64,000 nt of DNA from Rhododendron vialii (GCF_030253575.1 NC_080559.1:31336501-31400500); one strand, 5' to 3'; counted from the stretch's first letter, positions 46,260 through 58,565 are shown. Notes: generated by a model from the letters alone, not told the origin. Numbers and translations: made by a program.

Positions 46260-48143
46260 CTTTTTGTAACGCCCCGATTTCTCAAGGGATTTCGGAAACA
46301 TTAACCCTAAAATATATTGAATTTTACAAACTATTAGGCCCTTATTTATCCTTATACAAAAATTACAATTTCAAAATAATACAAAAATCTACGTACATTT
46401 ACTTAATAAAAGCAACTCCAGAGCGACTCTAATTTTGACACGAATTCCAAGCAACATTGGCCCAGACTTCGTTCCAGGAGTCCCACCTGTATCAACTTCT
46501 CCACTGTGGAATCCTGCACACTCTGGCAAATTGAACGCCGAAGCAAACGATTTGCCAGGATACAAACGTATCCTGAGTGATAATTCACTAAGTAGAAATC
46601 CTAAAACCCAATACCACAATATGCAGATCAACAATATAATAATTCATAATACACCGAAGGTACAAAATAATAACACATCGTCTTTTTCTTTACTATCCAT
46701 CATCTTATATGTAATCTAAGGATTCTCTCCGCGAGATCCTTTCCTCCCACATCCACTAACTACAATCGTCTCATGGGTCCACCCTTCCTCTTGCTTGTCC
46801 TGCACCAGGGTCCTAGGTGAGCGCATCTAAGTTATGTACCGAGTATGTTCTCACTTAAGACCATAACAGGAGGATTGAGTCATCCCATGACGTATCGTAC
46901 ATTAGGGTCGGACATCCACTACCCCACGCTAACTATAATCGTCTCATGGGACCCATTCTCTTTCTCAAAGAGAAACTTTCCATGACGTATCATACATTAA
47001 CGTCTCATTAACTATAATCGTCTCATGGGACCCATTCTCTTCCTCGAAGAGAAACTTCCCATGACGTATCATACGTTAGCGTCACAACACCGGGCCCCTC
47101 AGGTAACCCATTTCAACACAGGGCCCCATAGGTTACCCTTGCCATCACCATGGCTCAAATCACAATCCACACAATCACACTTCCAACACTTTATCAATTT
47201 CCATTTACTTAATATCGTCTACATGAGTCACTACTCGTAACCACCCAGGGAACCTATTTGTCCAATCTACATCCACAACAAAATATCACACGGTTCAACA
47301 TTTCAACTAAAAGTACTAACACATAACCATGCGATAAAATTAATCCTGTCATAGAATTAATCATGCGAGTAACAAAATAATATTCAGTCAAACAATTAAT
47401 TACTACACTTAAAATTAAGTCTATTTCTCTCATTTAGAAATTTTATAAAACATTTCTACTATTTAAACATTTTCTTTAACTCTCATACTATTTATAGATT
47501 TTACAAACTAATTTTTTTTATTGAAAAAAATACTTATTGCAAAATTTAGTATTTACTAACTATATTAAATATTAATATGAGATTTTTATAACAACAAAAT
47601 TATGAGAGGCTATTCTAGTTAATATTTATTAAAGTTAAAGATTAACTAATATATAATCTAAAATATTTCTTGCTTACAATCTAAATAAATTTTTACTAAT
47701 AAAATATTCTTGTTAATATTTCATAAATATTTATCTACCCCAATAATTTATTAAACACGTAAACGTCCACTCAAATACAAATTAACAATGTATCATCAAT
47801 AATAATTTCACAATCAAACATTTGTTAAACGATCATAAATTTTCACAGGGTGTAACACTAATCATTACAGCACAACCAGACTAAATTTTAATATAAACAG
47901 GACTAAAAATAAATTAACAATTTAACAGCAGATCATCATCTTCAATAAACTTTAAATCTAAGTAACTCCATTAAAATGCAGATAAAGGTTTTGGGTTTTC
48001 GGAAAGCTACCTCAAACGCGATTCTAAGTTCGGATAAGTGTTATGCGGTGTCCGTAGATCGCCATGGTGGTTTTGAAATCTCGAGGCAGCGTGCGGCGGC
48101 ACTCCGACAGGGCCCGCAGCAGCGGTGTATCCACGAAACTCAC

Positions 48144-48187
<44 letters not shown>

Positions 48188-48715
48188 TCTAGACTCAACA
48201 ATATAATTGGGAGTAAAATAATATACTGGTGTTCAATTTGCGGATTGTGTGGATATGTATAATGAGAGAGAATAAAGTAGTGAGAAGGTGAGAGGATAAG
48301 TGTAAAAGTGGTGGAATGAGGAAGGAGCGTGATACTGATAATGATAAAAAGATAGGGGACAAATGCTACATTTGGGGGGTTTCAATTCTAATGTATGTGG
48401 ACGCATGTATGTACAGGGTGAGAATGTATCTGGACGCTTTTATGTATAGGATGAGAGATAGAGAAGTGGAGAGTTAGTTTGAATAGAGTTCTACTTAGGG
48501 TTTAGATAGGAAAGATAAGAGATGAATATGAATCACTGATTTCCTGTATATCTAAAGTTTAAATACATATCTTATACAATAATGCAAATAATATCAATTA
48601 TACACATAATAATATATTTTAATTATTCAATCTAATTAATTATTGAATTAGAAATTTAACAATATAAATTTGTATTAAAAAAAATTGGGTCAAAAATCCG
48701 GGTCGTTACACTTTT
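46260..48715. mobile_element. Solo LTR, 2446 bp, with 5-bp target duplication CTTTT
   Basis: The body (46265-48710) starts TGTAACGCCCCG and ends CGGGTCGTTACA, giving TG...CA ends with a 12-bp inverted terminus. CTTTT precedes it (46260-46264) and follows it (48711-48715). No primer site, coding frame or second LTR is present. A solo LTR left by recombination between the LTRs of a Ty3/gypsy-type element is the simplest reading, because TGTAACG ends are common among large plant gypsy LTRs. A non-coding LARD- or MITE-type element is less likely. The interior has a 79-bp repeat (46930-47087) and a (CT)n at 48148-48185. Confidence 0.82.
46930..47087. repeat. 79-bp tandem repeat inside the solo LTR
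   Basis: Units starting AACTATAATCGTCTCATGGG begin at 46930 and 47009. A diverged third relative (AACTACAATCGTCTCATGGG) is at 46758. Each holds CATGACGTATCATAC. Confidence 0.85.
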
Positions 48716-48731
48716 CACTGCCTAAAATGTG

Positions 48732-49148
48732 TTTTCAAAGGGAAATTTTTTTAGTGCCGAACGGTATCACGCAATGTCCGTTCATGCGTCACAGCCGTCC
48801 ATTTCGTTTTTAAACAGCTCAGATTTAAAAAGGGAAAATAAAAATGCTAGAGGCACATCGGGTGTGGCACACCTTAGCCACATCCCTCTCACATACAAGT
48901 GGGGCTCCACTTGTATGTGAGAGGGAGTGGGCTTCACTTATATGTGAGAGGGGTGTGGCTGCGATGTGTCACACTTGATGTGTCCTTAGCACCTCTCGAA
49001 AGAAAATGAGAAAGAAAGTGTTGGGATGAGAGGAGAGAGAGAGTTTCAATCCGAGCTGTTCAAAAGTGTATCGGATGGCTCGGATGCGCCGAACGAGTAC
49101 CACGTGGAATATACCCGCTCGGCATTGAAAAATCTCTCATTTTCAAGG
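48732..49148. mobile_element. Non-autonomous element with AGTGCCGAACGG-type ends, nested
   Basis: Inverted ends lie at about 48742 (AAATTTTTTTAGTGCCGA) and 49139 (CGGCATTGAAAAATCTCTCA). They extend inward over about 90 bp (CAGCTCAGATT against AATCCGAGCTG). The near-identical flanks TTTTCAAAGG and TTTTCAAGG may be a 9-10 bp target duplication. A smaller element at 48841-48996 is inserted in its middle. A relative of the same family lies at 50973-51204. Confidence 0.68.
48841..48996. mobile_element. MITE with AAATGCTAGAGGCACAT ends, nested
   Basis: The left end (AAATGCTAGAGGCACATC) and the right end (GATGTGTCCTTAGCACCTCT) are imperfect inverted repeats. The middle has a strong palindrome, CTCACATACAAGTGGGGCTC and its mirror (about 48886-48930). 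Confidence 0.65.
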
Positions 49149-49410
49149 CAGCGTGTTACAATAAGTTTGGAACCACACTCAATCAAACACCCGTTAACAC
49201 ACTTGCACTTACCATTGTAAAATACTAACTACTTTTTTGTTAGTGAAAACAAGATGATAAAATATTAAAAAAAAAATATTAGTGGAAACAATATGATAAA
49301 ATGCTGAAACTTTTTTGTTTGTGAAAACGCGATGATAAAATATATTAAGTTTTTAGTATTTTTTGTTAGTGAAAATGAGGCTTGAATGTGTAGGGTGTGT
49401 GAAGCCCATA

Positions 49411-49649
49411 TACTCCCTCCGTCCTATTTTTATTGTTCATTTTCGTTTTTCGTGCCGTTCTTTCAATTCTTATATCTCCCAATCTATAATATTTTTTATA
49501 ATTTGAAAACTTTGTATTATAGATATAATCGAAAACTATCAAACAAGATTCATATTGCATATTTTTAGAGATTCATATTGAAAGATACAAGTGTTGAAAG
49601 AACGGCACAAAAAACAAAAATGGACTATAAAAATGGGACGGATGGAGTA
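49411..49649. mobile_element. Stowaway-like MITE
   Basis: It starts CTCCCTCCGTCC and ends GGACGGATGGAG, flanked by TA at 49411-49412 and 49648-49649. Long inner arms carry GTGCCGTTCTTTCAA and TTGAAAGAACGGCAC. About 235 bp, noncoding. Confidence 0.88.
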
Positions 49650-49731
49650 TTAATGAGTATAAGTTCGTAAATAGGTGTGTATACTGTATTGGGGTGTGAT
49701 TCTACCATTTTTCTGTATGTTATATTACTCA

Positions 49732-50741
49732 TACTCACCCCATCCCATTTTAAATGTTCACGTTTCTATTTTGGAATGTCCCAAGACAAGTGTCCATTTT
49801 CTAAAAATAACTATCAAAACATGCCAAACTTTCAATTTTACTCCTAAAAAGTATCATTTCCTTCTTAATTGATTTGACTGTTTTTGATATTCATGTCATT
49901 TTTAGATCGACAATATCTTTCAATTTATAGTATTTTTCATGATTTTAAAAACTTTGTATAATAAAACTAATTGTAATATATCAAAGGGCAAATTTTCGTA
50001 ATCGTCCCTGTAGTTTTACGGTTGTCTCACTTTCGTCCCTCTAATTTCAAAGTGCTCTAATTTCATCCCTGTAGTTTGTTTTACGTTCCAAATTGGTAAA
50101 ATCGTTAACACCGTTAACGAAACTAACGGAAAAAAAAAAAAATAAAGTGTTCCAATTTTCAATCCGTTTGAACCGGTGAGAAGATCTTATTTTTTTGATC
50201 ATTTTATCCTAAATGGTCATAATGAATTTTTGGCTCTAAGGCCTTTCAACGAGCACCCGAAGACTCCTTATTTAGTTTCAGGGCTCTCTTAGAGTCCTCA
50301 TTGAAAGGCCTTAGAGCCAAAAATCCATTATGATCATTTAAAATAAAATGATCAGAAAAATAAGATATTTGCACCAGTTCAAACGGATTGAAAATTGGAA
50401 CATTTTTTTTTCCCGTTAGTTTCGTTAATGGTGTTAACGATTTTACCAATTTAGAACGTAAAAAAAAATTACAGGGACGAAATTGGAGCACTTTGAAACT
50501 AGAGGGACGAAAGTGAGACAACCGTAAAACTACAGGGATGACTACGAAAATTTGCCCTATATCAAACAATATTCATATTATGTATTTTTTGAGATCCGTA
50601 TTGAAAAATATAAGTAATTTAAATACATATAATTAACTTAACAAATTTTAAGGTCAATTTTGAAAATCTAGAGCAAAAATTTTGACTTCTTAAAAAGCTC
50701 ATATTTCCATAGGGAATACTTAAATTTGGATGGATGGAGTA
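49732..50741. mobile_element. Stowaway-like MITE, split by an inserted foldback
   Basis: It begins CTCACCCCATCCC at 49734 and ends GGATGGATGGAG at 50739, with TA on both sides. Its inner sequence (AAAACTTTGTATAATA, ATCAAACAATATTCATATTA) matches the complete MITE at 49411-49649, so it is the same family. It is interrupted at 49986-50557. Confidence 0.8.
49977..50566. mobile_element. Mutator-like foldback MITE with 9-bp target duplication
   Basis: The body (49986-50557) starts GGGCAAATTTTCGTAATCG and ends with its near reverse complement, TACGAAAATTTGCCC. TATATCAAA flanks both sides (49977-49985 and 50558-50566). The inverted arms are about 145 bp (GTTTTACGGTTGTCTCACTT and its mirror, then CGTTAACACCGTTAACG and its mirror). 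The centre (about 50146-50408) is a second palindrome that also occurs in the arms of the 1.65-kb foldback at 44176-45829. Confidence 0.88.
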
Positions 50742-50972
50742 TTATTTGGAAGTCTAATCAAAGCCGTTGGTATGGTTTTATTGAGGTTCGAGAATTGAGT
50801 TGGAGACTTGGAGGGCACTGTTGGTATTCCGTAGCAGCATATATAATGAATGAGTATTATTTGCCAGCGAAGCTCTAACCGCTATTTGCGGGAGAATAAC
50901 GAGCGCATGTGCTGACCGCCACCGGCTCCTGCACGTCAAATACGTAAATGTTTTATTATTAGGGTACTAAAA

Positions 50973-51204
50973 TGGAGAATTTTTTGGGTGCCGAGCGAAT
51001 GCCACGTAGTGCTATCCGTCGGGCGTCGGCGATCTCAGCCGTCCAAATGTGTTTTGAACGGCCCAGACTTATTCCCACTCTTTTCCTTCACCCGACCACT
51101 CTCACTCCTCTTTTTCTCTCTCTAAAATCCAAACCGTCAAAAAGTTTAGATGGTTAGGATCACCGGCGCACATGGTACCGCCCAACATCCAAAAACTTCT
51201 CATT
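50973..51204. mobile_element. Non-autonomous element related to 48742-49139
   Basis: The ends GAGAATTTTTTGGGTGCCGA and its imperfect mirror (CCCAACATCCAAAAACTTCTC) enclose a GCCGTCCAAATGTG-type inner arm like that of the other family member. About 232 bp. No clear target duplication. Confidence 0.6.
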
Positions 51205-51772
51205 AAGATATCACCAAACCACTAATGTTTTACTCTTTTTCTGGAAAGGATGCCCATGTGCTTCGCTTTCGAATTCCTTTTCCACTGATAATCATGTTTC
51301 TGCATCATCTAGCCAGGTATTACCATTTGCCGATGCACTTGCCTAGTTATGTCGTGAAGTTATCAAGCTCTGAGAGAACTTGCTTGCTAAAAGAATAAGC
51401 TATCGGACTTACCGACCAAGTTAACTTTTTTTTTGTGGCGTCGAGCGATGAAGGACTTGCTTGCTAAAAGTGAGGCACAAGAAGTTCGTTGACACATCAA
51501 GCTATGAAAGATTTTTTTTTTTTGGCTTAAAAAGAGGCTCACTACGCAATCACAAAGAATCATCATTGTCTTCTTGATCTGGAATTGTCAGTCACGTGAT
51601 GATTGAGATCACCTGTGTTTGTACAAAGAAAATGGCCCACATATCTCTCTTTCGCCTAACTAAGCAATTCACATAAATTACACTGCAAAAGAATACCAAG
51701 TAGTAACTCCTCTTCTAGCATTTGCAGCCATGATACCCTAACGTGATAGAAGAGTAACCGAAAACCATTCTT
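51205..51772. other. 3' flank of the GT47 gene
   Basis: Unassigned DNA, with the GT47 3'UTR at the right end. AACTTGCTTGCTAAAAG occurs twice (about 51379 and 51454), a small local duplication. Confidence 0.5.
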
Positions 51773-54700
51773 CTAGATTCTTTCATCACCCGGGCTTGTG
51801 AGGTTGGCACGCCTGCAATCACAAGTGCACAGGCTTCTAGATTCTTTCACCACCCGCTGGGATCTCTGAGTGTGAAGCTTGATGTTCACCAACTTACCAG
51901 CCATCTGTTCACACCAGCAAAACAACGGTAAATCATTATATGCGTATAAAAACGCCAACAAACGAAGTTATCCTTTTTCTTGACAAGCATAAAGCTCATT
52001 GATCCATTTGCACTGTGACTCTAGTAAAGACGGAAAATGGACCACCAATTCAACTTTTAGGACAACTACAGTAACTCTGGTCCATAAGGAGCAACTCAAA
52101 TATGCAGTATTTCTACAATCCCCCCAAACATGAACTGTATGTGTTCTATATAGATAGAAAAGGATAGATTGCAGTACTTCCCGAAAATATTATGACATTA
52201 GCATTTGGCTGTGTTGCTGTCAAATTGCCAAAAAAGAATATCAAGATATCATCATGACAAATCCTACTATTAGGCTATTAGCTACATCAGAGGTATCTGG
52301 AGCTGCACCAAGTAGCCACAATTAGTGATTGCCCTGTCCACAAGAGCAGAGCTCATGTGGGGCAAAGGTCTAATATGTATCACCATCACAATCTAACGGA
52401 AACAACATCCGTACAATAGAGCCCATCACAATACTTGTACAAAGTTATGAAGCCCACAGATGGACTCGGATTTAACTAACGCCGTGAAATCCTACTGTAC
52501 CTTTTCTATCCGTCACAGCGTCAGTTTAGGTGTTTTGATTGTGTGGTCACAGAGGCATTGACTTGGAGAAGTACAACAGTGTGTCAACTGTCAACTTCTC
52601 TTCATCTCTTGTTCCCCAGAGACAAACAAATAAAACAAGGTCTCTGATTGATATTTTGAAAGATGTAAAGTTTGTGTGTAGAATACGTGTAACGTTAGTC
52701 TATCTAATTTTCCTCCAAACGGACAAAGCAGAAGTCCTTGACTACTCCAGAAAGAAGGCCTTCCCAACAGGTTTGTAATAAAATTTAAAAGTGCAAAAAA
52801 TATAATAAAAGTTTATAATAACAGTCAATCAAGAAACTAGAAGCCAGTGATGGTCAAACCAAATTCATTTATTCAAAGGTCTTCTTAGAACATATTAACT
52901 GAATCAAACTCCAGATAAATGTACACAGGGGAGAGAAGCAAACCATTCGCCAAACCAAATCTTCAGGACCCAAAGGTTGAGCAGGATGGGAGTACAAGAA
53001 ATGTCTTGAGTACTGAGAAAGGATAAATAATAATAGAATCAGTCCTCTACTTGTGTGTGCATTACAGAATAATTCAGTAAACAAAACATTCATATAAGAC
53101 TGGTGACAAAAGGAGCACCAGGAAAGAAAAAAGTTTCCAAAAACACATTCATAGTAAATTAAATCGAACTGTATACAGTTGCACCAAATAAATAATTGGC
53201 TGGAACCATAAAGTTCTAGCTGCACATTACCCAGACAATGATTTAGCACACAACACAAGAACCGTTGTAAACATTTTGGTTCCAAAGAGCTACAAACCTT
53301 AGCTAGATTCGTTCTCATTTCTCTGATCTGAGAAGGACTAATACTTCTAAGGAATGTTAAAAGCCAGCCCGGCTGCACAGCATCACTGGAGGAAACAAAC
53401 AGAGCTATCTGCATTACCAAACAAACCAAAACCAATTAAAACCAAGGGTTCACATCGTACATTGGAAAATCCTGTTTACTGCTCTGGCACATTCTACCAA
53501 TCGTGAAGCACAACCTAAAAACGTGTAAGAGTTAGACCTTCATAAAGCATCAACAAAAGCAGATTCTGCCAACATGAGGGTTGATACAATTCACGCAAAA
53601 CTTTCCAATATAACCGGATTTTTCTCTACATATGCAAAAGAACCTCAAACTTTATCATCACTATCTTTTCCTTTATTCTTTATTTTCCATAGGATCCTGA
53701 TCTGAAAAGATGCATCGAACAAAGAAACTAACAGAAAATCTTAACGACGAGATACAAACCTTCCGATAATCAAGTATTCCTTCAAAAGGAAGCTCTAGTT
53801 CATCACTAACTATAACAGGGATGCACCCACTCACAATAGCATCAAACAATCGGGCAGATGACGGAGTATCGCCAGCTGGACTTAGGCAAAAGATGGACCT
53901 GACACCAAAAGGAAAATTACTTAAGAGTGAACCAGCAAACCTACAGTCTGAAACAGAATTCATAACGTCTTTTGTAATTTACTTGCGCATGCCATCCTGA
54001 GCCGCTTGTTTGCCTGCTTCTCCAGCCGTCCCTTCTTCTATTTGGACACCCTCAGTACCACTAAGCTCAGCCCCAAGTTTAGAACGTATTTTTCCTCCCT
54101 GAAAGTGAAACAAGATAGATTAAGAACCAATGAAAGGACACACAAAATAAGCACAAGCCAATCAGATGTCAGAACTGTCAAAACAATCAACGAAATCCTT
54201 TGCTCTTAATCGAAAGGAAAAATCACTGACTATGATCTCTGACATTGCTCTACTAAGCACTCAAATTACACAATCATACTTTGTATGCCCACATGATGAA
54301 CTGAAAGGACAAACCACTGGATATGGATCTTCTCATACAATGGCTTTTAGGGTTAATTTAAACTACTCAAATTGCAAAAATCTAATTTGGTCCTGTCATT
54401 TTTGTTTCAATTTCATATTTCTCCATTCAAAGAGATGAAACAAATCACCTAGTTATGAGAAAATGATCAGCTCAATCTTTTACTATGACTGCATTGAAAA
54501 TACTCCTAATGACAAGTGTACAAACTCCACAAAGACAACCTCCAATGCGGTGGCATTGCTGAGGCTCACCAAATGATACATCTAACACTCTTTAAACTCT
54601 CTAACAAGGATCTCATATAGGCCACGCCCAATACCAATCTTGTTATCATACCGCCATTATGCTTAAAAATAAAGTCACATCTAGCTTCTTCATATCATTC

Positions 54701-57700
54701 CTCTGAGAAAGTCCCATTTGTTGGCCTTCAAAAGAAAAGTTGCCATCTTTTTGGCCTACATGTGTGCTATTCAATTTTTCCAGAACGAAACAAAGCAAAC
54801 TCTCATCAAGTACTTATTAAAGATTCACTGCAAGTCTACAACTGTCTCTGAATATTGCCAGAACATCATATGACGTGATCTTTGATTCCACATCTAAATA
54901 ACTGACCAGGATTATCTTTAACTTTCCAAAACAATCACTTAAATGAATCAAAATAGACAAATGGTATTTCACTTCTTAGTCTGGACCAAAACTCTTACAG
55001 CATTTCTTTTAAGCCTCCCTCGGAAAAATAAGAGTGTCTTTCTGTTGGTTTCACTTTCGGACAAGCATTTTGGATCACACAAATGAACATTGGGGACATA
55101 TGGAAGTATCAAGTCTTTCTCAAGTGAAACTTGCCCAGGCTTGTACCTGAAAGTTATTACTTCAATTAGTCATCAGCAGCCAAAAAATACGTGACATTAT
55201 ACATATCCATTGAAACTTGATTCAGATACTAACCAGTTCCCTGTGGAGTCCATATCTGGTAACAGCCAAATTGCATTCTTCATATATCTGCGAACAGACT
55301 TGAAAGACCAGGGATGATGAACTGGAAGTATATGGTCTCTTCCTTCAGATCGCTTCCATGCGGGCTGATCTGTTACCCACTTCAAAGCTTCCTATGAGAT
55401 TATTGAAAAGTAAATCAGATCTTTACAACACGCAACAAAATAAATTGTACATCAAGTATTACAGCTATATCATAAGAAAGATTTTAACAAAAGCCTACTA
55501 GAACCAAAAACTGAAATACTTTACTTATTCTTTTGTTTTTCTATAAGCACTGGAAGAGAACATAACAATGTAAATAGATAAAGTAAAAATCAGGAATTCA
55601 CTCACACCCTATAAAGTGCCTTGCATTGCTGCTTCTCCATCAAGAAAAAGCTGATGGTTGTGAAAATTGGAATGTAGAAGAGGTCTGCCTCCTCCTGACG
55701 ATGAACTCTTACAACATTTTTCAGAAGCCTTTCAGATTCCGGTGCAATCAAGTCCGTCCACAGCCAATAGTCAATAGAATGCTGCATAAACAATAAGATA
55801 AAAATGATTTTTAACTTCAGATGGAAGCAAATGTGGATTAATTACAATAGCAACTCACATAGAGGCAAGAAAGGCTACATTTAGATGTTATCCAAGAGGA
55901 CACGTTTGGCTAATTTCTGTAAAATGATATCAACTAAAAAACTGGAACAAAAAGGAATGGCTCATAAGTTCATAACAAAGTGCATATAAAGTCAGGTTAA
56001 CAATAGTGATTTCAAAAGGCAAAAAGAGAATTGGCTGTTGGGGGTCAAAGGTCACACATGCAGTACCCAGACACAGAGATGTAACTAGGTTTGGCCCGCT
56101 CCAAGGAGAAATCACTCAAATTCGAAACAAAATGGAGTTTTATGCGTAAACTCTCTCTCTCTCGCCCTCTCCCCCATAAGTCCATACAGAAAGATCCATA
56201 TAAATAGGCGAAGCAGAAGGAGAAAAGGCCGGAGGCACTCTAGCCTCCGTCAACGAGCGGGTAGCAGCAGATGGCACCGAATGGCACAGGTTTGGCAGGT
56301 TGACTGATAGCTGGAGACCCATGTGCTATCTCTCCATGTCCTCTCACTCCTCTCATACTTGGGAGGTAAATCAACAAACTGGTACCTACCACAACTACAT
56401 GTTGTTTAGTGAGTTCGTGGAACCTAACACAAAATGTTGGAGATATGAATACAGAAGAAAAAGAAAACAAAAGCACAATCTTAAAGGAACATTGGATTTA
56501 TGTGGGTTCATCCATGAAGGCTTCGGCCACGATAGTTGCAGCAGTTTCACTATGATAAAGAAGAACTACGGAATGCACTCCTCTCCCTACAGTGTACACA
56601 GCCAGGTGTAGAATATCCTACTATTCCCTTTGTTATTAGATTCAAGAGACATGCCTTGCTATACCATACTATCAGGCTCCACACACCATAACAATATCAA
56701 CGAACTTAAACTTTTCAAAATCCAAATTCTGGAATGACACTATAGTAATCTCTAAATGTCCTGGATTTTTCTCAAATCCCATAGCTCAAGGAAATTTCTT
56801 ACCAGCCTGAGAAAATAGATTAAAAACACACAAAGCATTTGCAAGTAGCTCGAGACTCGTTAAGGGCTCATTTAGTAAACAAGCTGAACACTGGTTAACT
56901 GTAGCTCGACTCATATGTATGCACTCGCCTTATTTATAGAGGCTCGTTTAGTACTCGAACCAAGCTCAAGCTCTTAAATACCAATCGAGCTCGAATATTT
57001 GGCCTCGACTAACTCACTAAATTTAAACTAACCGAGCTCTGTCACTTTAAAGCTCATCCTAACTAACTACTCAAAGGCATTAAAATCACGAATGAAACTA
57101 AATTCACAAAACGCATCGACTTAAAATTCAATCAATCAATGGACCCACAGGAATTTTCTTTTATCGGCAAATGCACAGGATTTTTACCACAGGCCCAATC
57201 AAACAGCTAACAATAAGGAAATAATGTTAAGAAATAGATTCAGAAGATGTCAAGAATCATGCCTGTTCGATCAGACGATGCACAGGGCTACCATTCGAAG
57301 TGAGATTCGACGTCTCTCTGTACGTATTCCAAAACAACGTCAGCAGATCGTACGTGAACTTCTTCGGCATCTCGTAAACGTAAACCCTAAGAGGAGGAAA
57401 AAGCGGATCGCCGTAGAGCCTTTCGGTCTCTGTTTTCCAAATCATATCGTCCAGCTTCGTCACGCCTTGTTCGCTCGCTGAAGCCACGGTGTCATCCAAT
57501 AGAGCGCGAGGTTCTTGGGCGAGGAATTTCTCGAGGGAGGCGACGAAGGAGTAGTCGGCGCTGGGGTTAGAGTTTGGGGAGGACCGGAGCGGAAGGGAAT
57601 CGGAAGGAGATGTGAAGAAGGAGATGGTGTAGAAGAGGAGAGAGAGGGGTAGGAGAGAGAGGAGGAAAAGGAGGAGTCGAGATCTGGTGCGGGGTGTTAT

Positions 57701-57724
57701 GGAGGAGGAATGTTTTCCGGCCAT
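51773..57724 (-). CDS. Exostosin-family glycosyltransferase (GT47)
   Basis: This is a type II Golgi membrane glycosyltransferase expected to act in cell-wall polysaccharide or proteoglycan synthesis. From memory it is closest to Arabidopsis At5g16890. Exons: 57724-57263, 55781-55608, 55391-55234, 55146-54999, 54098-53983, 53898-53760, 53408-53298, 53012-52944 and 51904-51773. The sum is 1509 nt, or 502 aa, with all junctions in frame. A signal anchor lies at residues about 15-37 ([18 protein letters not shown]). The exostosin domain begins near 110 ([17 protein letters not shown]) and includes [37 protein letters not shown] and [19 protein letters not shown] with [17 protein letters not shown], the usual nucleotide-sugar region. 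Intron 1 uses a GC donor (CAG|GCATGA at 57263/57262); no GT lies nearby that would keep the conserved LIEQ-HSIDYW junction. Sugar donor and acceptor are unknown. Confidence 0.93.
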
Positions 57725-57770
57725 TTTTGGAGAGAGAGAGATGGAGAGAAGAGTGATGGAGTTCTTAAGA

Positions 57771-57803
57771 AACAGAAACAGAAACAGAAACAGAAACAGA
57801 AAC
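57771..57803. repeat. (GAAACA)n repeat in the GT47 leader
   Basis: About five perfect hexamers lie roughly 50 bp upstream of the start codon. Confidence 0.9.
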
Positions 57804-57834
57804 ACTGCGTGGCTTGTTACTTGGAAAGCGGGAA

Positions 57835-58540
57835 ACAGAACCACGCTTCTATTATAAGCGGCCAATTGTAAATCCACGCGGCCAAATGTAGTTCGTAGCG
57901 GCCAAGACACATGAAACAAACGATATTCGCGAATGGTAATCACGCTTTCAGTAATTAGCGTCTAGTTGTAATTACACGCGGCCAAGTGTAGTTCATAGCG
58001 GCCAAGACACATGTAAACACACGAGATTTGCGTATGGTAATCACGCTTTCAATAATTGGCGGCTAGTTGTAATTACACGCAACCAAATGTAATTATAAGC
58101 GGCCAAATGTAGTTCGTCACGGCTAAGACGCATGTAAATACACGAGATTCACAAATGGTAATCACGCTTTCAATAATTTGCGGCCAATTGTAATTACACG
58201 CGGCCAAGTGTATTTATAAGCGGCCAAGTGTATTTTATCGCGGCCAAGATGCATGTAAACACACGAAATTCGCAAATGGTAATCGCGCTTTCAATAATTG
58301 GCGGCCAATTGTAATTACACGCGGCCAAGTGTAATTATAAGCGGTCAGGTGTAATTCATTCCGGCCAAGAAGCTGTAAACATACGAGATTCGTGAATGGT
58401 AATCAAGCTTTATTCAATAATTTGCGGCCAGTTGTAATTCCACGCGGCCAGGAGTAATTCGTCGCAGCCAAAAGGCATGCAAACACACGAGATTCGTGAA
58501 CGATAATCACGCTTTCAATAATGCAGTTCTTCCTATAAGT
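57835..58540. repeat. Modular satellite of about 100-121 bp units, six copies
   Basis: An anchor (GGTAATCACGCTTTCA or close variants) recurs near 57935, 58035, 58156, 58276, 58396 and 58500. Spacing alternates between about 101 and 121 bp. Between anchors are three or four copies of a 20-bp module built on GCGGCCAA-TGTA, so unit length changes by one module. The array starts about 110 bp upstream of the GT47 start codon. Confidence 0.9.
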
Positions 58541-58565
58541 GTAGAAACAAAAACAATAACACATG

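Noticed and set aside
57835-58540. CRISPR-like array of regularly spaced repeats
   Set aside because: The spacers are themselves repeats, unit length varies by modules, and the context is a plant nuclear gene. It is a satellite.
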